NCBI RefSeq assembly: GCF_041103235.1
Contig: NZ_JBGCUN010000001.1
Location: 434,001-498,000 of the forward strand
Length of the DNA stretch: 64,000 bases
Direction: 5' to 3'
DNA from: Yoonia sp. R2331
GTDB taxonomy: Bacteria; Pseudomonadota; Alphaproteobacteria; Rhodobacterales; Rhodobacteraceae
The notes under the pieces were generated by a model. The model worked only from the letters and a program-made list of their open reading frames with translations, searched no databases and was not told where the DNA came from. The stretch's first letter is position 1, and each line of letters starts with the position of its first letter. The position numbers were made by a program, and so were the translations under genes. Shown here in pieces: positions 42,366 to 57,400 of the stretch.

Positions 42366-43610
42366 ATGACCGATCTGACACCACCCAAAGGGACCGGACC
42401 ACTTGGCAGGCGCGAGGCGCGGCTGGCATGGGGCTTGCTGTCGCCCACGTTGATCGCCGTGGCCTTGGTCGTGATCCTGCCGCTGCTTGCGATTTTCTGG
42501 ATCTCGGTCAAGCCTGTGTCACTGGCCGATCTGCGCCCGCCAGAAGTGGTGCTGCGCGAAGACATCCGTGGCGATGATGAGGCGGTAGGCGATCAGGCCA
42601 ATATCCGCTACCGGCTGCGCAATTCCAGTCAGGACCAGCCGATCACCGGTGTCAGTTTCAGCGATGTGTTGCCCGCCGGGCTGAGGGTCACTGATCTGGA
42701 CCCGCGTTGCACGCTGGAGGGGCGCGATCTGTTCTGCGATCTGGGCGATTGGGAGCCGGGGCTGCGCGAGACCCTGATGATCCCTGTCGAGATCGAGCAA
42801 GCTTATCTGGATGGTGGCGAACGCCCGCAGGACAGCGACGCTGTGACCATCGGGCGTGGGGCCAATGTGCTGACCAATGCCACCTTCACATGGGAAAACT
42901 TTGCCCGCGTCTTTGACGGGGATGAGTTCTGGGGCGTGTTGGGTGTGACCCTGTTCTACACCGTCTTTGGCACCATCGGCGCGCTGCTGTTTGGGCTGTT
43001 TGCGGCGCTGCTGCTGAACAAATCCTTCAAAGGGCAGGGCATTCTGCGGGGGCTTTATCTGTTTCCTTACGTGGCCCCGGTGATCGCGGTGGCCTTCGCC
43101 TGGATTCTGCTGTTCGACCCGTTTTCGGGCAGTGCCAATGCGCTGTTGGTGCAGATGGGTGTAACAACGGAAGCGATCAATTTCTTTGGCGAGCGCCCGC
43201 TGGCGCTGATCATGGTGACAGTCTTTGAAATCTGGCGCTATTTCCCGCTGTCGTTCCTGTTCATCCTGGCCCGGATGCAGTCGATAGACAGCGACATGTA
43301 TGAGGCCGCGGACATGGACGGGGCCAGCCCATTCCAGCAGTTCTGGTATCTGAGCGTGCCGCAGTTGTTGGGTATCTTAAGCGTGCTATTCCTGTTGCGC
43401 TTCATTTGGACGTTCAACAAGTTCGACGACATTTTCCTGCTGACTGGGGGCAATGCGGGCACCCGGACGCTGACGGTGAACGTCTATGAGCAGGCCTTTG
43501 CGGTCAGCAATATTGGCGCCGGTGCGGCGGTGGCCGTGGTGATCTTTGCCTGTCTGCTGCTGTTTTCGGTCTTCTTCTTCCGCTTCATCAGCCGGGAGGA
43601 GGGGCTATGA
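42366..43610 (+). CDS. ABC sugar permease, MalF type, with a DUF11-like periplasmic insertion
   Basis: A 414-residue inner-membrane permease; relatives are usually near 300. The first membrane helix (about residues 21-44) is followed by about 110 extra residues before the second helix. The insert contains IRYRLRNSSQDQP, VSFSDVLPAGLRVTDLD and LEGRDLFCDLGDW, ending in a strand LRETLMIPVEI. This matches the DUF11/conserved-repeat beta-sandwich pattern (a strand, 'DxLPxGLxxxD', a Cys pair in 'RCTLEGRDLFCDLG'). The transmembrane core with its EAA loop (DMYEAADMDGASPFQQFWYLSVP) is normal. Start at 42366 (MTDLTPPKG) is chosen; an upstream ATG at 42321 is less likely. The insert should face the binding protein. 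Confidence 0.9.
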   Translation: MTDLTPPKGTGPLGRREARLAWGLLSPTLIAVALVVILPLLAIFWISVKPVSLADLRPPEVVLREDIRGDDEAVGDQANIRYRLRNSSQDQPITGVSFSDVLPAGLRVTDLDPRCTLEGRDLFCDLGDWEPGLRETLMIPVEIEQAYLDGGERPQDSDAVTIGRGANVLTNATFTWENFARVFDGDEFWGVLGVTLFYTVFGTIGALLFGLFAALLLNKSFKGQGILRGLYLFPYVAPVIAVAFAWILLFDPFSGSANALLVQMGVTTEAINFFGERPLALIMVTVFEIWRYFPLSFLFILARMQSIDSDMYEAADMDGASPFQQFWYLSVPQLLGILSVLFLLRFIWTFNKFDDIFLLTGGNAGTRTLTVNVYEQAFAVSNIGAGAAVAVVIFACLLLFSVFFFRFISREEGL

Positions 43611-43639
43611 GGGGCGCATCACAGATGCGTCCGCGCCTG

Positions 43640-43725
43640 CGGCGGGCGGGGCAGGGGGGCGCTGCCCCCCGTCCGCAAGCGGACTCCCCCCGGGATTATT
43701 TTGGCCAGAAGAAGGAGGACCTGCA
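43640..43725 (+). repeat. GC-rich double-hairpin intergenic element
   Basis: The gap between the two permease genes holds two adjacent perfect hairpins: GGGGGGC/GCCCCCC (43654-43660 with 43664-43670) and GTCCGC/GCGGAC (43671-43676 with 43679-43684). A C-run and a tail GGGATTATTTTGGCCAGAAGAAGG follow, the last part giving the ribosome site of the next gene. I recall the same type of element, hairpin plus a T-run and GGCCAGAAGAAG, from many intergenic regions of Rhodobacterales. Only one full copy was noticed in this window. Confidence 0.6.
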
Positions 43726-44940
43726 ATGCAAGGTCTGAGGTTTGGCTATGTGACAGGCCCTGTGCTGGGGGCGTTGTGGATGGTGGTCCTGTCCACGACC
43801 GTGGGTGTGGCGATGTCCTTTGCCACCGGCGATGCGTTCCGCCCCGGTATCCTGCTTTCGTTGTTGTGGGGTGGCTTGGGTGGTGCGCTGATCGTGGCCT
43901 GGGGCCGCGGCGCGGTGATGCAGGCACTGATTGGCGCGGCGATTGTGGCGCTGGTGCTGGCAGGCATCGGGCCGATGTTGACCGGCGCGGGTGTTGGCGG
44001 TGTGGCGCAAGTGATTGGGGCGGTCATTCTGGCGGGCAGCTTTGCGGTGTCGACGGCGGTGATTCTGACCGACATCACCCCCGGCGCGCTGACCCGGCAT
44101 GAGTTTGAGGCAGCAGTGATCCGGTTCCTGACCGGCTTTGGCTATATCTTCTTCACCGCGATTGTGCTGATCCCGTTTTATGTGATGGTGATGACCAGCC
44201 TGAAGAACCAGGCAGAGCTGATCCAGAACCCGCTCGATTTCTCAATCGACCTGAGCAAGGGCTGGGGGCTGTTGCGGTCTTATGATGAGCTGTTCCGGCA
44301 GTTCAATTTCGGCACCTATCTGTTCAATTCCTTCGTGATCTCTGTGCTGACGGTGTTCATCACGCTGGCCTTTGCGATCCCCGGTGCCTATGCGGTGGCG
44401 CGGTTGCGGTTCCGGGGGCAGGCGGCGTTTTCACGGTCGATCCTGCTGATCTATATGGTGCCGATGATCGTGCTGGCGTTGCCGATCTACATCGCCTTTT
44501 CCATGACCGGCCTGCGCAATTCGCTGGGCGGGATCATCATGATCTATCCGGTCACCACGATCCCCGTGGCGCTATACATGTTGCAGGGCTATTTCCGTGG
44601 GCTGCCCGCCGAGATCGAAGAGGCGGGGCTGATGGATGGGCTGAGCCGGCTAAAGGTGATCTGGAAGATCACCTTGCCGCTGTCGCTGCCGGCGCTGGCC
44701 TCTGTTTCGCTTTATGTTTTCATGATCGCCTGGAACGAGTTCCTGCTGGCCTTCATGCTGCTGGATGACCCATCGAAATTCACACTGACGCGGGGGATCG
44801 CGTCGCTTAATTCCTCGGAAATTCCGCGCCAGCATCTGATGGCGGGCTCGGTGATTGCCACCGTGCCGATTATGGCGCTGTTTCTGGGGCTGGAAAAATT
44901 CATGACCAAGGGCCTGACGGCGGGGAGTGTCAAAGGATGA
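43726..44940 (+). CDS. ABC sugar permease, MalG type, with extra N-terminal membrane helices
   Basis: A 404-residue permease; the usual length is about 280. GAAGGAGG precedes the ATG. The first 130 residues form about four extra helices (GALWMVVLSTTVGVAMSF, ILLSLLWGGLGGALIVA, ALIGAAIVALVLAGI, VIGAVILAGSFAVSTAVIL) before the normal core begins with FLTGFGYIFFTAIVLIPFYV. The EAA loop (EIEEAGLMDGLSRLKVIWKITLP, key residues E, AG, DG and LP) and the end [12 protein letters not shown] are typical. Its stop overlaps the next start (ATGA). Such extensions exist in alpha-glucoside permeases of alphaproteobacteria, but their role is unclear to me. Confidence 0.9.
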   Translation: MQGLRFGYVTGPVLGALWMVVLSTTVGVAMSFATGDAFRPGILLSLLWGGLGGALIVAWGRGAVMQALIGAAIVALVLAGIGPMLTGAGVGGVAQVIGAVILAGSFAVSTAVILTDITPGALTRHEFEAAVIRFLTGFGYIFFTAIVLIPFYVMVMTSLKNQAELIQNPLDFSIDLSKGWGLLRSYDELFRQFNFGTYLFNSFVISVLTVFITLAFAIPGAYAVARLRFRGQAAFSRSILLIYMVPMIVLALPIYIAFSMTGLRNSLGGIIMIYPVTTIPVALYMLQGYFRGLPAEIEEAGLMDGLSRLKVIWKITLPLSLPALASVSLYVFMIAWNEFLLAFMLLDDPSKFTLTRGIASLNSSEIPRQHLMAGSVIATVPIMALFLGLEKFMTKGLTAGSVKG

Positions 44941-46199
44941 ACCTTGATGACGAGGCGCGCGCAATCCTGCGACGCAATGACAGGGGTGGTTATACCGTGC
45001 CGACCCATGGGCTTTATCCCTATCAGTGGAACTGGGACAGCGCCTTTGCGGCCTGGGGGTTTTCGACCTTTGATATTGGCCGGGCCTGGGACGAGCTGGA
45101 CACGCTGATGGCGAGCCAGTGGGACGATGGGATGGTGCCGCATATCATTTTCCACCAGTCCGATCCGGGTTATTTCCCTGGACCGGATGTCTGGGGCACG
45201 GGCCGCACGCCCGCATCTTCGGGCATCAGCCAGCCGCCGGTTGCGGCCATCATTGCGCGCCAGATATGGGCGGCGGATGAGGCGGCGGGCACAGCGCGGA
45301 TCAAGGCGCTTTTCCCCAAGCTGGTCGCATGGCACCGCTGGTGGCATGATTTCCGCTGCACCACCGGACCGGTCGCGATCACCCACCCGTGGGAAAGCGG
45401 GCGCGACAATTGCCCCGATTGGGATATCGGCATGGCAGGTGTCGATGGGTCGCGTGTCGGCGACTACACGCGTCGCGACACAGGCCATGTCGACCCCGAG
45501 ATGCGGCCCGGCAAGGAAGACTACGACCGCTATATCGCGATGCTGCAGTTCGGGCGCGAGACGGGGTGGGATCAGGCCCGGATCGTGGCCGAAGGGCCGT
45601 TTCTGATGGCTGATCCCGGCATCACCTTTGTTCTGCTGCGCGCGCATGAGGATTTGGCAGCGATCGGCCGAGCGCTGGGCGAGGATGTCAGCACGCTGGA
45701 GGCTTGGGCGACCGAGCTACGCTCTGCCTTGCCGCTGATCTGGAACGATGCGCTGGGTGCCTATGACGCGCGCAACCTGCGCACGGATGCATTTGCAGGT
45801 GTGCTGGGGTCGGGTGCGTTTCTGGCCTATGTCGCGGGTGCCGGGAACCCGCGGTTGGATGCAGAACTGATGCGGGCCTGGGATGCGGTCAATTACGGCA
45901 TCCCCTCGGCCGATCCGGAAAACAAGATTTTCGATCCGCGCCGTTATTGGCGCGGGCCGACATGGCCGGTGGTCAATGCGCTGATTGCGCTTGGCCTGAC
46001 TGAAAGCGGTCATGCGGATCTGTCCGAACGGCTGCGGGCCGAGACGGCGGCGCTGATCCGCAAGCACGGTTTCTATGAATATTTCGACCCGGTGGATATG
46101 ACCCCCTGTGGCGGTGCCGATTTCACTTGGACGGCGGCGATCTGGCTGACCTGGGCCGGGCGTGAACGTGAAACAACCCAGCAACAAGGGGCGGCCTGA
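44937..46199 (+). CDS. GH63/MGH1-like intracellular glycoside hydrolase
   Basis: A 420-residue (alpha/alpha)6-barrel hydrolase without signal peptide, so cytoplasmic. Segments typical of the GH63/GH37-like group: [18 protein letters not shown] (Trp-Asp substrate and general-acid region), [34 protein letters not shown], and the C-terminal [13 protein letters not shown]. This group includes bacterial glucosylglycerate hydrolases and mannosyl/glucosyl hydrolases. I place it as an alpha-glycosidase acting on the imported glucoside; exact substrate is open. It overlaps the MalG-type gene by four bases and the ATPase gene by one (TGATG), so expression is tightly tied to uptake. Confidence 0.82.
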   Translation: MNLDDEARAILRRNDRGGYTVPTHGLYPYQWNWDSAFAAWGFSTFDIGRAWDELDTLMASQWDDGMVPHIIFHQSDPGYFPGPDVWGTGRTPASSGISQPPVAAIIARQIWAADEAAGTARIKALFPKLVAWHRWWHDFRCTTGPVAITHPWESGRDNCPDWDIGMAGVDGSRVGDYTRRDTGHVDPEMRPGKEDYDRYIAMLQFGRETGWDQARIVAEGPFLMADPGITFVLLRAHEDLAAIGRALGEDVSTLEAWATELRSALPLIWNDALGAYDARNLRTDAFAGVLGSGAFLAYVAGAGNPRLDAELMRAWDAVNYGIPSADPENKIFDPRRYWRGPTWPVVNALIALGLTESGHADLSERLRAETAALIRKHGFYEYFDPVDMTPCGGADFTWTAAIWLTWAGRERETTQQQGAA

Positions 46200-47251
46200 T
46201 GTCTTCGATAGAGCTACGATCCGTCGAAAAATGGTTTGGCAATGTGCAGGTCATCAAAGGTGTTGATCTGGCAATGGAAGAGGGCGAGTTCATCATCTTC
46301 GTGGGCCCATCGGGCTGCGGAAAATCGACCTTGTTGCGGATGATAGCGGGGCTGGAGGAAACCTCTCGCGGGCAGATCATGGTGGGCGACCGCGATGCGA
46401 CCGCAGAGCCGCCCAGCAAGCGGGGGCTGGCGATGGTGTTCCAGTCTTACGCGCTTTATCCGCATATGTCGGTGCGCGACAATGTGGGCTTTCCGCTGAA
46501 ATCGGCGGGGCTGCCGAAGGAAGACATTGACGCCAAGGTGAACGAGGCCGCGCGTGTGCTGAAGCTGGACGACTACATGGACCGGCGGCCCAAGGACCTG
46601 TCGGGGGGGCAGCGCCAGCGCGTGGCAATCGGCCGGTCAATCGTGCGCGACCCCACGGCGTTCCTGTTTGACGAACCGCTTTCGAACCTTGACGCCTCTT
46701 TGCGGGTCGAGATGCGATACGAGATTGCCAAGTTGCATCAGTCGCTCAAGACCACGATGATTTATGTCACCCACGATCAGGTCGAGGCGATGACGCTGGC
46801 GGACCGGATTGTGGTGCTTGATGCGGGCAAGATTGCGCAAGTGGGTAGCCCGCGCGAGCTGTACGAGCGGCCTGCAAACCTGTTTGTGGCGCAGTTTATC
46901 GGCAGCCCGCGCATGAATGTGATGCCCTGCCAGACATCCGGTGACGCCTATGCGCTGTCAGGCCATCGCGGTGGCGCTTACGGGCGCAGCGCGCCTGCCA
47001 CGCATCTGGGCATTCGGCCCGAGCATATCACGCTGGGTGCCCCCGGCAGTGGTCAGATTGATGGCACGGTGGATGTGCTGGAATATCTGGGCGCGGATAC
47101 CTTTGTCATTCTGGCCTGCGGTGATCTGGGTCAGGTCACCGTGCGGGTGACTGGCAACAGCGATCTGGCACCGGGTGATCAGGTTGGGTTACAGTTGTCG
47201 GCGGATGATCTGCACTTTTTCGGCGCGGATGGGTTGGCCGTGCTGTCCTAG
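46199..47251 (+). CDS. ABC transporter ATPase, MalK/UgpC type (glycoside importer)
   Basis: A 350-residue ATP-binding subunit. Walker [12 protein letters not shown]-loop [10 protein letters not shown], signature [14 protein letters not shown], Walker [12 protein letters not shown] and the H-loop [10 protein letters not shown] are intact; the C-terminal MalK-type domain contains [11 protein letters not shown]. It closes the transporter operon (regulator, binding protein, two permeases, hydrolase, ATPase). Its TAG stop is inside the following hairpin. Confidence 0.95.
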   Translation: MSSIELRSVEKWFGNVQVIKGVDLAMEEGEFIIFVGPSGCGKSTLLRMIAGLEETSRGQIMVGDRDATAEPPSKRGLAMVFQSYALYPHMSVRDNVGFPLKSAGLPKEDIDAKVNEAARVLKLDDYMDRRPKDLSGGQRQRVAIGRSIVRDPTAFLFDEPLSNLDASLRVEMRYEIAKLHQSLKTTMIYVTHDQVEAMTLADRIVVLDAGKIAQVGSPRELYERPANLFVAQFIGSPRMNVMPCQTSGDAYALSGHRGGAYGRSAPATHLGIRPEHITLGAPGSGQIDGTVDVLEYLGADTFVILACGDLGQVTVRVTGNSDLAPGDQVGLQLSADDLHFFGADGLAVLS

Positions 47252-47266
47252 GGTCCTGACCCTAGG
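47247..47266 (+). terminator. Perfect hairpin at the end of the transporter operon
   Basis: Nine-base arms CCTAGGGTC and GACCCTAGG with only two bases between them, starting inside the last codons and including the stop codon of the ATPase gene. A G-rich stretch rather than a T-run follows, so intrinsic termination is uncertain; it may instead block 3' exonucleases. Confidence 0.5.
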
Positions 47267-47384
47267 GTGTGGTCCGCAGACGGGGGGCTCCTCCCAAAAC
47301 CTGATCCCCGCCTACGCACACAAGTCAGCGGCGAAAATCGCAGCACTGACGATCACGGTGATTCACAAAAGTGTCCGCCGTAGA

Positions 47385-47392
47385 AAGCGCTT
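47385..47392. promoter_or_regulatory. Candidate LacI-family operator core
   Basis: AAGCGCTT palindrome within GAAAGCGCTTGCA, 109 bases before the LacI gene start. The AA-CGCG/GC-TT type centre fits LacI-family sites, and the second LacI gene directly follows. Short, so moderate evidence only. The rest of the 249-base gap has no supported gene. Confidence 0.4.
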
Positions 47393-47500
47393 GCATACTG
47401 CGTTTGAAAGCGACGTTTCGCAAGCCCCATTTTCATCATTGCATCCGCGGCTATTGCGGGGACACCGGGTGTGTTATCAGCAGCCTGTGAGGGGGAGCGC

Positions 47501-52265
<4,765 letters not shown>

Positions 52266-52269
<4 letters not shown>

Positions 52270-53696
52270 GCAATCAGGCTTTCATACAGTTTCGCGTATT
52301 TGCCCGAGGATGTAGCCCAGCCGAGCGCCTGCGTCATCCCGCGTTTCTGCATGACACGCCAGAGTGACTTTTCGGCATGAAGCGCCAGCAGGCGCTGCAG
52401 CGCATGGGCGAACGCGATCTGGTCGACGGGGTGGAACTGAATGCCGGTGGCAACCTTGTCCGCGACGGCCATCGGATTGGCATCAATCACCGTGTCCGCC
52501 AGCCCGCCGGTGGCCGCGACCACCGGGATTGTGCCATAGCGCAGCCCGTACAACTGTGTCAGCCCACAGGGTTCAAAGCGGCTGGGCACCAGCACCGCAT
52601 CGCCGCCTGCAAACATCCGGTGGCTCAGCGCCTCATCATAGCCAATGCGCAGACCAACCTTGCCCGGATGCGCCATGGCCAAATCCTTGAGCTGTTCTTC
52701 CAGATAGGCAGCGCCGGAGCCGAGCACCGCTAGCCCACCACCACCCGCGATAAAGGCGGGGATCGTGCCCGCCAGCAGGTCGATACCTTTCTGTTCAGTC
52801 AGGCGGCTGACGATGATGGCCAGCGGCCCCTTGATCCCCTTGAGGCCGAATTCGGCCATCAGTGCCTTGCGATTGGCGGCTTTGCCGGTCAGCGACTTGG
52901 CGGTATATGGTTTCGCCTCTGGGTCGGTTTGCGGGTTCCAGACGGTGTCATCAACACCGTTCAGGATGCCGTGCAGATCAGCCGCCCGGTTGGCGATGAC
53001 CCCATCCAGCCCCATGCCGAATTCCGGGCGCATCAACTCTGCCGCGTAAGTGGGGCTGACGGTGGTGATGGCGTCCGCGGTGACCAGCCCGGCCTTGAGC
53101 GAGGACAAATGCCCCCAGTATTCCAGGCATTCCGTGTTGAATTGATCAAATGGCAACATCAATTGCCCGAGCATCGCGGCAGATGCATTGCCCTGAAACG
53201 CGATGTTGTGAACGGTCATGACGGTCTTCACCGATGACCCCGCAAAGCGCAGATAGGCCGGGGCAAAGCCTGCTTGCCAGTCGTGCGCGTTTAGCACATC
53301 GGGCGTCCAGCCATCGGTCAGCCCGTGCTGCGCGATCTGGGCGGCGGCCCAGGACAGCGCGGCAAAGCGCAGGGCATTGTCCTTGAAGTCGTCGGGGTCG
53401 CCGTAAGGGCCGCCTGCGCGGTCATAGAGATGCGGCGCGTCCAGCAGCATCACCGACTGCCCATCCAGCGCCCCGGTCTTAACTGTCGCCGGACCACCGA
53501 ACAGGTCATCGCTCGACCACAGCACATGTCTGGCCTTGGTTTTTTTGATCAGCCCGCGATAGCCCGGCATCAGCGTGCGCATGTCCCAGCCGTGATCGGC
53601 CAAGGCGGCGGGCAGGGCGCCTGCCACGTCCGCCAACCCGCCGGTTTTGATAAACGGCACCACCTCTGAGGCGACCGACAGAACCCGACCGCCCAT
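52266..53696 (-). CDS. glgA: Glycogen synthase (ADP-glucose)
   Basis: A 476-residue GT5 glucosyltransferase. ADP-glucose site KTGGLADVAGALPAAL near the N-terminus, VHNIAFQGN, the C-terminal domain with IVSRLTEQKGIDLL, and PSRFEPCGLTQLYGLRYGTIPVV with the catalytic Glu. The ATG at 53696, one base after the glgC stop, is preferred; an in-frame TTG at 53705 is possible. Elongates glycogen from ADP-glucose made by GlgC. Confidence 0.96.
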
Positions 53697-53697
53697 G

Positions 53698-54969
53698 TCA
53701 GCCAAGCTCTGCCGCGCGGCGCGCCAGCATCGGCGCAGTGATCAGCACCACGCCACTGTCGGTGCGGCGGAACCACTTGGCGTCTTCTTCGGGGTCTTCG
53801 CCAACGACAAGGCCCTCGGGCACCACAACGCCGCGATCCAGCACCACATCCTTAAGCTGGGCTTTGCGGTTCACCTCCACATGGGGCAGGGCCACCACGC
53901 GATCAAGCGAGCTGAACGAATGCGTGCGAACCCCCGTGAACAGCAGCGATTCTTTGATTTCAGAGCCGGAGATGATGCAGTTGCCGGACACCATCGAGGA
54001 GACTGCATTACCGCGCCGCCCCTCTTCGTTGTGGATGAATTTGGCCGGTGGCACGCTTTCGGCATAGGTCCAGATCGGCCAGCTTGTGTCATACAGATCA
54101 AGCGGCGGGGTAAAGCTGGTCAGGTCGATGTTGGCCCGCCAGAAGGCATCAATCGTGCCCACATCACGCCAATAGGGTTCAGTTTCCAACCCGCTGGTGA
54201 CACAGCTATCCTCGAACCGGTGTGCCATGGCTTTGCCGTTCTTGACGATGTGCGGAATGATGTCGTTGCCAAAGTCATGGCTGGACTTTTTGTCGGCCAT
54301 GTCCGCCAGCAGTAATTCGCGCAGGAATTCCCAGCGGAAGACATAAATGCCCATCGAGGCAAGCGCATGATCAGCGTCACCGGGGATGCAGGGCGGATCA
54401 GCGGGCTTTTCAAGAAAGGCGGTGATCCGGTCCTTGGTGTCGCAGTGCATGACGCCAAAGGCCGTCGCTTCCATCCGGGGGACGGTCAAGCAGCCGATGG
54501 TCACATCCGCACCGCTATCAAGGTGCTGCTGCAACATTATTTCATAGTCCATCTTGTAGATGTGATCGCCCGCAAGGACGACAATGAAATCAACGTCATA
54601 GCTGTCGATAATATCAATGTTCTGGGCCACGGCATCAGCGGTGCCGAGATACCATTTTTCCTCTGATATGCGCTGCGAAGCGGGCAGGATATCAAGGTAT
54701 TCGTTGCGTTCCGCGCGCAGAAAGCCCCAGCCGCGCTGGCAGTGGCGGATCAGCGAATGGGCCTTGTACTGCGTGGCAATCGCCATCTTGCGGATGCCGG
54801 AATTCAGCGCGTTGGACAGGGCAAAGTCGATGATCCGGGTCTTGCCGCCAAAGTAGACGGCAGGTTTGGCGCGGGTATCTGTCAGCTCTTTCAGGCGGCT
54901 CCCACGACCCCCGGCAAGCACAAAGGCCATGGCCCTGTTTGACAGGCGTTGATTTGGTGTCGGCTTCAT
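53698..54969 (-). CDS. glgC: Glucose-1-phosphate adenylyltransferase
   Basis: A 423-residue nucleotidyltransferase that makes ADP-glucose, the regulated step of bacterial glycogen synthesis. N-terminal [26 protein letters not shown], then [21 protein letters not shown], the GTADAVAQN substrate loop, [11 protein letters not shown], and a left-handed helix C-terminus ([12 protein letters not shown]). The ATG at 54969 has GGGAGG at ideal distance; an ATG at 54975 overlaps the glgB stop as ATGA and is an alternative start. Confidence 0.97.
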   Translation of the reverse strand: MKPTPNQRLSNRAMAFVLAGGRGSRLKELTDTRAKPAVYFGGKTRIIDFALSNALNSGIRKMAIATQYKAHSLIRHCQRGWGFLRAERNEYLDILPASQRISEEKWYLGTADAVAQNIDIIDSYDVDFIVVLAGDHIYKMDYEIMLQQHLDSGADVTIGCLTVPRMEATAFGVMHCDTKDRITAFLEKPADPPCIPGDADHALASMGIYVFRWEFLRELLLADMADKKSSHDFGNDIIPHIVKNGKAMAHRFEDSCVTSGLETEPYWRDVGTIDAFWRANIDLTSFTPPLDLYDTSWPIWTYAESVPPAKFIHNEEGRRGNAVSSMVSGNCIISGSEIKESLLFTGVRTHSFSSLDRVVALPHVEVNRKAQLKDVVLDRGVVVPEGLVVGEDPEEDAKWFRRTDSGVVLITAPMLARRAAELG

Positions 54970-54971
54970 CG

Positions 54972-57194
54972 TCATCCTCCCTTGGTCTTTTGCGTCAGTA
55001 TCAGCGTCGAAAGTGGTGGCAGCGTCAGCGTGGCAGAGTGGTCTTGCCCCATCCACGGTGTGTCTTGTGCGGTCACTCCTCCCAGATTACCGCGCCCACC
55101 GCCGCCATAGCTTTCGGCGTCTGAATTCAGAACTTCGGTCCAGTCACCCGCACCCGGCAGGCCAACGCGGTAGTCGGAACGCTCAACCGGTGTGAGGTTC
55201 ATCACCACGACCACGGGTGCATCGCCAGGATTGCCGACGCGCAGGAATGCAAAGACCGAATTGGCGGCATCGTTCGCTTCGAGCCATTGAAAACCGCTGG
55301 GTCGCGTGTCGTTCACGTGCAGCGCGGGCAGGTCGCGGTAGGCGCGGTTCAGATCACGCACCCACATCTGCATCCCCTTGTGCGGGCCGTGGTCACATTC
55401 GTGCCAATCGAGGCTTTGGTTGTGGTTCCATTCGGCTGTTTGCGCGAATTCCTGACCCATAAAGAGCAGCTTTTTGCCCGGATGGGTCCACATGAAACCA
55501 TAGTAAGCGCGCAGGTTCGCAAAGCGTTCCCATTGGCTGCCGGGCATCTTGTTGAGCATTGATCCTTTGCCGTGCACCACCTCGTCATGGCTAATGGGCA
55601 GTATGTAGTTTTCAGAAAATGCGTAATGCAGGCTGAACGTCATTTCATGGTGGTGGTGCTTGCGATGCACCGGGTCCAATTGCATGAAATGCAGGCTGTC
55701 GTTCATCCAGCCCATGTTCCATTTAAACCCGAACCCCAGACCCCCGTGGTCGACGGGGCGGCTGACCCCTGGAAAGGCGGTTGATTCCTCGGCCACGGTC
55801 ATGATGCCATCGCATTGCCCATAGGTCAGGGTGTTCATGTTCTGCAGCAGCGCGATCGCCTCGTAATTCTCGCGCCCGCCGTCCTTGTTGGGAATCCATT
55901 CCCCGTCATTGCGGGAATAGTCGCGGTAAAGCATCGACGCCACGGCATCCACGCGCAGCCCGTCGAGGTGGTATTCGTCCAGCCAATACAAGGCGTTAGA
56001 GGTGTAATAGTTCGCCACCTCGTGCCGTCCAAAGTTGGGGATCAGGGTGTTCCAGTCCTGATGGAACCCTTCCTTGGGGTCGGCGTGCTCATAAAGATGC
56101 GTGCCGTCAAATTGCCCCAGCCCGTGGGCATCGGTGGGGAAGTGCCCCGGCACCCAATCCAGCAAGACGCCTATGCCCTTGGCATGTGCGGCATCCACAA
56201 AGGCGCGGAATTCATCAGGTGTGCCGTGCCGGATTGTGGGGGCATACATGCCCACCGGCTGATAACCCCACGACCCGTCAAAGGGATATTCAGAGATCGG
56301 CATCAGCTCAATATGCGTGAAACCCAACCACGCGACGTACTCGACCAGATCAGCGGCAAGTTCGGTGTAGGACAGCGGGCGGTTGCCTTCGGCGCGTTTC
56401 CAACTGTTAAGGTTGACCTCGTAAACGCTGATCGGGGCGTCGATGTTTTGCGCCTTGGCGCGGGTTTTCATCCAGCTTTTGTCCGACCATGCGGCTCCCG
56501 AGATATCGCGCACGACAGAGGCCGTGCGGGGTGGATGTTCGGCACCAAAGCCCACGGGATCGGCGCGCAGGGGCAGGGTGGCCCCATCGGGGCCGACGAT
56601 TTCATATTTGTAAGCCTCTCCGGCAGCGATGCCGGGCAGGAAGATTTCCCAGATGCCACTGTCGCTGGCGCGGCGCATCGGGTGGCGGCGGCCATCCCAG
56701 ATGTTGAAGTTGCCAACAACCGAAACGCGCTGCGCATTCGGCGCCCAGACGGCAAAATGTGTGCCAGCAGTGCCTTCGTGTTTCAGCACATGCGCACCAA
56801 GGGCAGTCCACAGGCGTTGATGACTGCCTTCGCCCAGATAATAAAGATCGTCCTGACCCAGGACAGGCCCAAAGCTGTAAGGGTCGTCAAAGGTCCAGCT
56901 GTGACCGTCGCTTTCGGCCTGCAATCGGTACTTTGGCGGCTTGGCAAACACCTGCACAAAAAGACCCGGATAGTCGGGCAGCGGGTCAAGCGGTTTGACC
57001 GTTTTTGCACCGATCAGGGCAGACACCTGGGCGGCCCCGGGCACAAAGGCGGTCAGCAGCCAATGCCCGTCGCGCTGTTGCAGGCCGAATTGCCCAAAAG
57101 GATCACCGCAGCGCCCTGCAAGGATGTCACGCGCGGCGTTGTGGTCGATCAAAGCTGCAGCATCTGGCACGGCGGGTTGGCGGGTCTTAGGCAT
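54972..57194 (-). CDS. glgB: 1,4-alpha-glucan branching enzyme
   Basis: A 740-residue GH13 branching enzyme. It has the N-terminal extra domain, a CBM48 ([21 protein letters not shown]), and the barrel with [19 protein letters not shown], catalytic Asp in [17 protein letters not shown], Glu in [16 protein letters not shown] and [15 protein letters not shown]. Start at 57194 with GGAGAAG upstream. First gene of the operon glgB-C-A-X-pgm; its promoter should lie in the 206-base gap to the divergent LpxR-like gene, where no clear motif was recognised. Confidence 0.97.
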   Translation of the reverse strand: MPKTRQPAVPDAAALIDHNAARDILAGRCGDPFGQFGLQQRDGHWLLTAFVPGAAQVSALIGAKTVKPLDPLPDYPGLFVQVFAKPPKYRLQAESDGHSWTFDDPYSFGPVLGQDDLYYLGEGSHQRLWTALGAHVLKHEGTAGTHFAVWAPNAQRVSVVGNFNIWDGRRHPMRRASDSGIWEIFLPGIAAGEAYKYEIVGPDGATLPLRADPVGFGAEHPPRTASVVRDISGAAWSDKSWMKTRAKAQNIDAPISVYEVNLNSWKRAEGNRPLSYTELAADLVEYVAWLGFTHIELMPISEYPFDGSWGYQPVGMYAPTIRHGTPDEFRAFVDAAHAKGIGVLLDWVPGHFPTDAHGLGQFDGTHLYEHADPKEGFHQDWNTLIPNFGRHEVANYYTSNALYWLDEYHLDGLRVDAVASMLYRDYSRNDGEWIPNKDGGRENYEAIALLQNMNTLTYGQCDGIMTVAEESTAFPGVSRPVDHGGLGFGFKWNMGWMNDSLHFMQLDPVHRKHHHHEMTFSLHYAFSENYILPISHDEVVHGKGSMLNKMPGSQWERFANLRAYYGFMWTHPGKKLLFMGQEFAQTAEWNHNQSLDWHECDHGPHKGMQMWVRDLNRAYRDLPALHVNDTRPSGFQWLEANDAANSVFAFLRVGNPGDAPVVVVMNLTPVERSDYRVGLPGAGDWTEVLNSDAESYGGGGRGNLGGVTAQDTPWMGQDHSATLTLPPLSTLILTQKTKGG

Positions 57195-57400
57195 AGCTTC
57201 TCCGGCGGTTGCACCGTCCAAGTGGACACGGGATCGGCGCTATTTGCAAGTAATCCAAGTATTTGCATCAAATTTGGCTGTTTGGCGACGCCCGGCAAAG
57301 GTCTTGGCGGGGTCACAAAATGGCCTGCTTGGCGCAACATCTGTGGAACACATCTGAGAAGTGACATAGGTCTGTTCCAGATTTTGACAAAGGACTGATG

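Noticed and set aside
55815-57398. A 527-codon plus-strand open frame over glgB
   Set aside because: Exact shadow of the well-supported branching enzyme gene; no ribosome site and no recognisable product.
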